Shown in pieces: positions 30,359-34,058 of a stretch of DNA of 34,058 bases. Source of the stretch: Sphingomonas adhaesiva (lineage in GTDB: Bacteria; Pseudomonadota; Alphaproteobacteria; Sphingomonadales; Sphingomonadaceae). How positions within the stretch are numbered: the first letter of the stretch is position 1; every line of letters begins with the position of its first letter. The stretch is taken from contig NZ_NWVC01000014.1 in NCBI RefSeq assembly GCF_002374855.1, positions 1-34,058 of the forward strand. The letters are read 5' to 3'. The position numbers and the translations under genes were made by a program. The notes below the pieces were generated by a model. It saw only the letters and a list, made by a program, of their open reading frames with translations. It searched no databases and was not told the DNA's origin.

Positions 30359-30556
30359 GGCATGCGGGTATCACGGGCCGTCGAGACTTCGCGATCCCCC
30401 AAATTTTGCGCTGCCCGTCCGCAATCGCTCCGCTCAGCGGACCGCCAGCACAAAATCGGTTCCCCCGCTCTCGAGCGTTGACCGGGATCCCTGCCTTCGC
30501 TGCGCTCGCCACGGCTTCCCGGTCAACGGCATCAACCGCCCTGAACACCGCATGCC
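30359..30556 (+). ncRNA. Candidate structured RNA element, copy 2 (upstream of small gene)
   Basis: A 198-nt element with the same plan as 28763-28956: closing stem GGCATGCGG (30359-30367) and CCGCATGCC (30548-30556); P1 ATTTTGcGCTG (30403-30413) with CAGCaCAAAAT (30446-30456), extended by GTCCGC/GCGGAC (30417-30422, 30437-30442); P2 GTTGACCGGG (30477-30486) with CCCGGTCAAC (30518-30527). Relative to copy 1, P1 swaps a C-G for a G-C pair and P2 an A-T for a G-C pair, so pairing is kept while sequence changes. It ends 31 nt before the start at 30588. Confidence 0.7.
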
Positions 30557-30587
30557 GGACGGTTCGCGTCAGCAAAAGGAGAATGAC

Positions 30588-30755
30588 ATGACCGACCCCA
30601 TCTCGAACGACGACTACGCTCTCTGGGCGGACGGAACATGCGCGACGATCGGCGAGGTTCGCAGTGGCCACTACACCCACATGTCGGACGACTATGAGAT
30701 CATCTCGTGGACCGACACCGCACGCCTGATCGAAATTGACGCGGTCGATCCCTGA
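30588..30755 (+). CDS. Small acidic hypothetical protein, 55 aa
   Basis: AAAAGGAG at good spacing sets the ATG at 30588; in-frame upstream codons belong to the RNA element. The sequence starts MTDPISNDDYALWADGTCATIGEV and ends RLIEIDAVDP; it is acidic, soluble and of no recognised family. The structured-RNA candidate before it also precedes the DUF2493 gene, so the two genes may share regulation. It is flanked by palindromic repeat fields. Confidence 0.65.
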   Translation: MTDPISNDDYALWADGTCATIGEVRSGHYTHMSDDYEIISWTDTARLIEIDAVDP

Positions 30756-30759
30756 CGGA

Positions 30760-30871
30760 GGATCGGTACGGCTCGCTCGCGGCAGGGCAATGCCGTCGCA
30801 TTGCCACTGCCTGCTACGCCTCGCCGGTGCCGGGATCGATCTGTCACTCCGTCGCATCGCCTCGCTCGCAT
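30760..30871. repeat. 112-bp direct repeat, copy B, with palindromic hairpin
   Basis: Partner of 30134-30245. Hairpin GGCAATGC (30786-30793) with GCATTGCC (30798-30805). Confidence 0.85.
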
Positions 30872-30914
30872 CGCGGCCACGCCTGCGCGTGTCACGCTCG
30901 CTACGCATCGACCG
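30861..30914. repeat. 54-bp direct repeat (first copy)
   Basis: CTCGCTCGCATCGCGG at the left and CTACGCATCGACCG at the right; repeated with one mismatch at 31137-31190. It overlaps the end of repeat B. Confidence 0.85.
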
Positions 30915-30969
30915 TCGCGGCTCAGCCGGCGTCTCGACTGCGGCATCGGCACGGCTCGCTGGCGGGCGC

Positions 30970-30989
30970 GGCGATGCCGTCGCATCGCC
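30970..30989. repeat. Palindromic hairpin module C
   Basis: GGCGATGC (30970-30977), CGTC loop, GCATCGCC (30982-30989). Compared with modules A and B the A-T pair is replaced by G-C, so the stem is conserved. It is preceded by the same GGCACGGCTCGCT-type lead-in. Confidence 0.75.
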
Positions 30990-31136
30990 TGCGCTGCCGC
31001 TGCGCATCGCGCCGTGCCGATGCGATCGAGTATGGGCTGACCGGCACGGCTCGCTCGCTTCACGACGATCCCTTCGGATCGCCGGTTCGCTACGCCTCGC
31101 TCGTGCCGATCGCACCCGCTTATCGACCGCGCCCGT

Positions 31137-31190
31137 CTCGCTCGCATCGCGGCCACGCCTGCGCGTGTCGCGCTCGCTACGCATCGACCG
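31137..31190. repeat. 54-bp direct repeat (second copy)
   Basis: Partner of 30861-30914. The whole gap 30756-31330 contains no supported gene; the long frames on both strands are made of these repeats. Confidence 0.85.
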
Positions 31191-31227
31191 GCGCAGTCCG
31201 ACCAATGCCCGGCTCGCTCGCGGTGCC

Positions 31228-31245
31228 GCAATGCCTGCGCATTGC
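31228..31245. repeat. Palindromic hairpin module D
   Basis: GCAATGC (31228-31234), CTGC loop, GCATTGC (31239-31245), preceded by CGGCTCGCTCGCGG as in modules A and B. Confidence 0.7.
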
Positions 31246-31330
31246 GAGCACCAGCTACGCATCGCTCGGGCAACCGGTCCTGCGGACCGACCCATGACCC
31301 CGTGATCGGCCATGCCGATCCTGACGGATC

Positions 31331-31377
31331 GGAAGGGGAGGGAAACCGGGGATGATGGTTCCAATGGGAGACAGACC
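31331..31377 (+). promoter_or_regulatory. Purine-run plus hairpin leader (copy k)
   Basis: GGAAGGGGAGGGA (31331-31343), then AACC paired with GGTT (GGaAACC...GGTTCC with one bulge), then TGGGAG before the ATG at 31378. Confidence 0.5.
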
Positions 31378-31935
31378 ATGTCGATCACCTTCTTCCTCAG
31401 CGTCGATCGGAAAGCCGATGCCGCGCCCGCCGTCATCACCGCCCGCCAGCTCGCCGCGTTCCGCGCCTTCGCCCGGGAGCGTGGCCAGCTTCTCGAAGAC
31501 GAGGACGATGACCCCCTGGTGTCGTGCTCGTTCGAAGCCCGCGTGTGCCCCTGGTCGCTCGCATCAATCTGCGCGATCTTCGATCACGACGTTGGTGTCA
31601 TCTCCGTTGTCGAGGAAGCCCAGTTTCGTGGACTCAACGTCCGCTTCTGGCGCGACGATGCAACCCGCACGATCACCATGCACGTCGCCACCACGCCCGA
31701 CGGCGCATCGGAGATCAACCTCGCCAACGGCAACGCCTATCGCGTCCTCGACGCGCTCCGGCTTGCCGACGACAATCGCGGCAGCATACCCATTACCGAA
31801 TTGCGCGATACTCTGGGTCAGCCTTACGTCCGCCGCGATCTAGGCCACCTCAATGATGGCCGTTACCTCGAGCGGTTCGACTCGCTCGCGGCTCAGGCCG
31901 CTACCAGTGACGAGATACGCATGGTCTGGGGATAG
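31378..31935 (+). CDS. Hypothetical protein, 185 aa
   Basis: The ATG at 31378 is chosen over 31312 because the leader and GGGAG lie between. The product starts MSITFFLSVDRKADAAPAVITARQLAAFRAFARERGQ, continues with an acidic turn (EDEDDDPLVSCSFEARVCPWSL), a strand-rich middle and a C-terminal helical part (ALRLADDNRGSIPITELRDTLGQPYVRRDLGHL). This last part resembles a small winged-helix, but I cannot name a family. Two terminators follow. Confidence 0.75.
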   Translation: MSITFFLSVDRKADAAPAVITARQLAAFRAFARERGQLLEDEDDDPLVSCSFEARVCPWSLASICAIFDHDVGVISVVEEAQFRGLNVRFWRDDATRTITMHVATTPDGASEINLANGNAYRVLDALRLADDNRGSIPITELRDTLGQPYVRRDLGHLNDGRYLERFDSLAAQAATSDEIRMVWG

Positions 31936-31960
31936 CCTCCCTCCAGTCACCATCGCGTCG

Positions 31961-31999
31961 GGGGGCATCGGGCTTCGCCTCGATGCTCCCCATTCTTTT
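31961..31999 (+). terminator. Probable rho-independent terminator
   Basis: GGGGGCATCG (31961-31970) pairs with CGATGCtCCCC (31981-31991) around GGCTTCGCCT, followed by ATTCTTTT. Confidence 0.65.
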
Positions 32000-32041
32000 G
32001 CCTCAATGGACCGAAGCATCGCCAGCTTCGGCCAGGCATTG

Positions 32042-32077
32042 AAAAGGGGAGCGCCTTACGGCTGCTCCCCTTTTTTG
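32042..32077. terminator. Strong bidirectional terminator
   Basis: AAAAGGGGAGC (32043-32052) pairs with GCTCCCCTTTT on the other side of a GCCTTACGGCT loop region, ending in six T. It separates the plus gene ending at 31935 from the convergent TraC-like gene. Confidence 0.85.
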
Positions 32078-32112
32078 CTTGATGGGCTTGAGCCCGCTCC
32101 TGCGCTGACCCG

Positions 32113-32331
32113 CTACGCGGTCAGGCGCTTCACGGTCTCGTCGATCCCGAGCTTCTTGATCGCCCCGATGATGGCGCTGAACTGGGCTGGATCGGCCTTC
32201 ATCAGCCCCGACTTCTCAACCTCCTTCAACAACCCCGATCGCTCGCGATCGGCGAGTTGCTTGCGACGCTCGTTGAGCCGCTGTTCATCGGCCTCAAGCT
32301 GCGCCCGTTCCTGCTCGATACTCCGTGCCAT
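32113..32331 (-). CDS. traC: TraC-like conjugal transfer protein
   Basis: The start MARSIEQER at 32331 has AAAAGG at correct spacing; an upstream ATG at 32385 has none. The 72-residue protein is a charged helix (ERAQLEADEQRLNERRKQLADRERSGLLKEVEKSGL) followed by a short segment, FSAIIGAIKKLGIDETVKRL. This is the layout of small TraC proteins of alphaproteobacterial MobQ-type transfer systems, which help the relaxase at oriT. It faces away from the RHH/TraD genes across a hairpin-rich spacer, as in tra regions where oriT lies between divergent units. The relaxase gene is not in the window. Confidence 0.65.
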   Translation of the reverse strand: MARSIEQERAQLEADEQRLNERRKQLADRERSGLLKEVEKSGLMKADPAQFSAIIGAIKKLGIDETVKRLTA

Positions 32332-32385
32332 TCGACATGCCTTTTCTGATCGTGAACCAGCCTCCATGTTGTACGATGCCAGCAC

Positions 32386-32829
32386 CTACCCAGCTGCACA
32401 ATAGCGACAACCATACTCGCTCGCTGGTCCGGTTTTACCGGACCAGCATGGGGCGACGGACACTGACCTGCGGCCAGGTCCGTCGTGGGGCGGGATTGCT
32501 CCGCCCAACCCCCTTCGGTCCTGCCCGATGATCGCCTGCCTGCGGCGCTTTCCCTCCCGGAGTCCGGTCCAATGATCGGACATCCAGCCATGATGCCACC
32601 ACCACCGCGACAGTCCCTAAGGATTTGCACACCGTACGCGGCACGCCGCAGGTTAAGTGCCTGAAATACGGTCTGTTCACAGGGTGTGTCGTGTTCTCAT
32701 GGTGGAAAAGCCTAGCCGGAGTTCGCTAACCCGTTGAAATAGCGTCTAGTTCGACGTTCTCGGCATGTAATACGTTTTCTATGGCGATGTCTGAAATCGC
32801 GTGTTAAACCTCCGGCTCCGAAATCCCCA
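32386..32829. other. Hairpin-rich spacer, candidate origin of transfer (oriT)
   Basis: About 450 nt without a supported gene, between divergent TraC-like and RHH/TraD genes. It contains a perfect 11-bp hairpin, GCTGGTCCGGT (32423-32433) with ACCGGACCAGC (32437-32447); GACCTG/CAGGTC (32465-32480); GGGCGG/CCGCCC (32488-32506); and GGTTAAGTGCCTG (32651-32663), which resembles the TAAGTGCgCC nick region of RSF1010/pTi-type oriT and lies beside a GGCAC...GTGCC repeat. The 32670-32820 part is AT-richer and may hold promoters. The oriT call rests on position and this similarity. Confidence 0.4.
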
Positions 32830-32852
32830 CCATCCACCAGTTGAGTGGATGG
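32830..32852 (+). promoter_or_regulatory. Inverted repeat before the RHH gene, possible operator
   Basis: CCATCCAC (32830-32837) and GTGGATGG (32845-32852) form a perfect 8-bp inverted repeat three bases before the ATG at 32856. Suitable as an autoregulatory site for the RHH protein or as a start-blocking hairpin. Confidence 0.55.
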
Positions 32853-32855
32853 ATC

Positions 32856-33146
32856 ATGACTACACACCACGTCGGCTTCAGGCTTTCGAGTCAGGCTGTT
32901 GCGACCCTGGACAGCTTCGCGAAAGAGCGTGGATGCTCTCGCTCGGAGGCGTCCCGTTTAGTCTTTCATTTCGGACTTCCACTGGCGGTCGCGAGCCATT
33001 CCTTCAACGTCAGTCGCGTCCTGCTCATCCTAGAGCAACTGTCGGCTTCGATGGACCTCATCGTTACCCGCGAGCATCCCGACTACGCGGAGAAGATCAT
33101 CGACATCGCCCAGGAGCGCGTGGAGGTTCACCATGCGCAGCGATGA
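32856..33146 (+). CDS. Ribbon-helix-helix-type accessory transfer protein
   Basis: The ATG at 32856 gives 96 residues: a short strand (HHVGFRLSSQAVATLD) followed by helices (SFAKERGCSRSEASRLVFHFGL), the arrangement of RHH DNA-binding proteins in plasmid transfer (MobC, TraD-associated, relaxosome factors). The C-terminal half is helical (SMDLIVTREHPDYAEKIIDIAQERVEVHH). Its stop overlaps the coupling-protein start by 14 nt, so both are translated together. It probably binds oriT or its own promoter. Confidence 0.65.
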   Translation: MTTHHVGFRLSSQAVATLDSFAKERGCSRSEASRLVFHFGLPLAVASHSFNVSRVLLILEQLSASMDLIVTREHPDYAEKIIDIAQERVEVHHAQR

Positions 33147-33942
33147 TATCCGGTTCAACGGTCAGGCGGCGACGGTAAAGCACCATTCAGCGCGGGGGCG
33201 GATCACCCGCAACTCCGGCAATTTCACCCGCGGTTCGCAGCTGCTTGCCAGCCAGTACAAGATGACCTGGGCGGGCCTCCAGGTGCCGATCTGGATCTGG
33301 CTCGGGACGTTCATCGTCCTGTTCAATATCTTCGTCTGGCTGGGCCTCGCCGAGCATGAGTTCCAGCTCGACCTGATGAAACTCTACTCGGCGATCTGGA
33401 CATGGGTCGGCGCGGACAGATTCCACCTTATCAACCTGACCCTGCCCAACGGCGTCGTGACGAAAGTTCCGATCGGTTACGTTCCCTACGAGCCCCATGT
33501 CGTTCACGCCTGGGCTAAAACCATCAAAATCTTCCTGACGACGCTCGTCATGTCGGCTTTCATCGCCGCTCCGCTCATCATGTGGTTCATCATGTGGGCC
33601 AACAAGCGCGGCAGCGACATGCTCCAGGAACGCCATAACCGCGGCGCCCTGCTGGTCGAGCGAGATGTCCTCGTCAAAACCGTCAGCGGCCACAACCGGC
33701 GCAGGTTCCGAACCGAGTGCGCCGAGCACGAGCCCCCATACGTCCCGGAGCTGGTCGCCAAGGCTCCAATCCTCGATCGCATCGACCGGGGCATCCACGT
33801 TCCCTATACGATCGCCGGCATCCCCTATCCGTGGCGGCTCGAACAGAGCCATACCATGCTCATCGGCACCACCGGCACCGGCAAGACGACGCAGCTGCGC
33901 AGCCACGTCTCGCAGCTTCGTGCGCGCGGGCTGTCCGTCGTC
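33133..33942 (+). pseudogene. traD: TraD/VirD4-type coupling protein, truncated after Walker A by an IS
   Basis: Coupling proteins link the relaxosome to the type IV secretion channel and pump DNA. The first 270 residues are recognisable: a basic N-terminus, transmembrane helix WIWLGTFIVLFNIFVWLGL (54-72), a periplasmic stretch, a second helix (132-155), then PELVAKAPILDRIDRGIHVPYTIAGIPYPWRLEQSHTMLIG, the TraD N-terminal domain, and Walker A GTTGTGKT (245-252). After LSVV (270) similarity stops: ten unrelated codons lead to a stop at 33975. A complete protein would be about 600-700 residues. The IS insertion removes Walker B and makes self-transfer through this gene unlikely unless another copy exists. 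Confidence 0.75.
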
Positions 33943-34058
33943 AGAACATTCGGCACAACTCGCGGCGTAAATTAGCGGAGTGCGGGCCTCGTCTCGGGGT
34001 TGATGTTATGCGGCGAGCTTGCGGTGTTGCAAGCGTCGATATTCGATGGTCTGTCGTT
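33943..34058 (-). mobile_element. End of an IS3-family-type insertion sequence, cut by the window edge
   Basis: The TraD similarity stops near 33942. On the minus strand 34006-34056 encodes RQTIEYRRLQHRKLAA followed by TAA, which resembles the C-terminus of an IS3-type OrfB transposase. The element continues beyond the window. The terminal inverted repeat cannot be confirmed because the other end is missing. Confidence is moderate for an IS and lower for the family. Confidence 0.6.

Noticed and set aside
30134..31245. CRISPR array or replication iterons
   Set aside because: Repeats are unevenly spaced, of different lengths and palindromic, with no spacers of constant size and no cas or rep gene nearby.
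30048..31439. Long minus-strand frame of 463 residues, and plus-strand frames at 30736-31305
   Set aside because: They are composed of the palindromic and direct repeats and the RNA element, are arginine/serine-rich, and have no start signal.
1..34058. tRNA, rRNA or tmRNA genes
   Set aside because: No cloverleaf-like or conserved rRNA sequence was noticed on either strand; a dedicated scan was not possible.

Overview
The window is GC-rich alphaproteobacterial accessory DNA. Its gene families (ArdC, DUF736, DUF2493, DUF3768, DUF6927, DUF7007 and DUF7673 types, TraC/TraD conjugation genes) and codon use fit a conjugative plasmid or integrative element of a sphingomonad (Sphingomonas, Sphingobium, Novosphingobium). 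No chromosomal housekeeping gene, tRNA, rRNA or replication gene was found. All family names are recognised by eye from motifs; no database search was run.

Layout. Positions 1-127 are the 3' end of a group II intron (domain V, domain VI, 3' splice site) sitting inside an ArdC antirestriction gene, whose second exon runs 128-672. From 688 to 25.9 kb lies a long, mostly plus-strand train of small, tightly spaced or overlapping plasmid genes. Recognisable members are a secreted SNase-like lipoprotein nuclease, an HNH protein, a CsbD-like protein, a HerA/DUF87 ATPase overlapping a protein with seven tandem Myb/SANT-like repeats, a GHKL ATPase, two PAPS-reductase-like PP-loop proteins, a DpdA-like (TGT-fold) protein directly followed by a Mom-like protein, two nearly identical DUF736 genes, a Phd-like/MazF-like toxin-antitoxin pair, and ssb with a decayed inverted copy beside it. 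A complete group II intron with an RT-HNH maturase occupies about 26024-28566 on the minus strand. From 28.7 to 31.3 kb is a region dominated by structured non-coding DNA around a DUF2493 gene and a small gene. From 32.1 kb to the end lies the edge of a transfer region: TraC-like gene, hairpin-rich oriT-like spacer, RHH-type regulator, and a TraD coupling protein cut short by an IS3-type element.

How it may work together. ArdC, the Mom-like and DpdA-like base-modification proteins, the PP-loop proteins, the HerA and GHKL ATPases and SSB all suit protecting or processing incoming and replicating plasmid DNA. The exact combination (HerA plus multi-Myb protein; DpdA-like next to Mom-like) is the best candidate for an undescribed plasmid DNA-modification or antirestriction system, but this is inference.

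Non-coding signals stand out. (1) A roughly 195-nt element occurs twice (28763-28956 and 30359-30556), with a shared closing stem and compensatory base changes in two internal hairpins, each time just upstream of a gene: a strong structured-RNA candidate. (2) At least eleven genes are preceded by the same leader architecture, a purine run of GAAGGRGAGRGGG type, then a gene-specific hairpin, then the real ribosome binding site and start. (3) A perfect alphaproteobacterial LexA-type box (GAAC-N7-GAAC) lies between two divergent genes. (4) A field of short palindromes with compensatory changes fills 30.1-31.3 kb.
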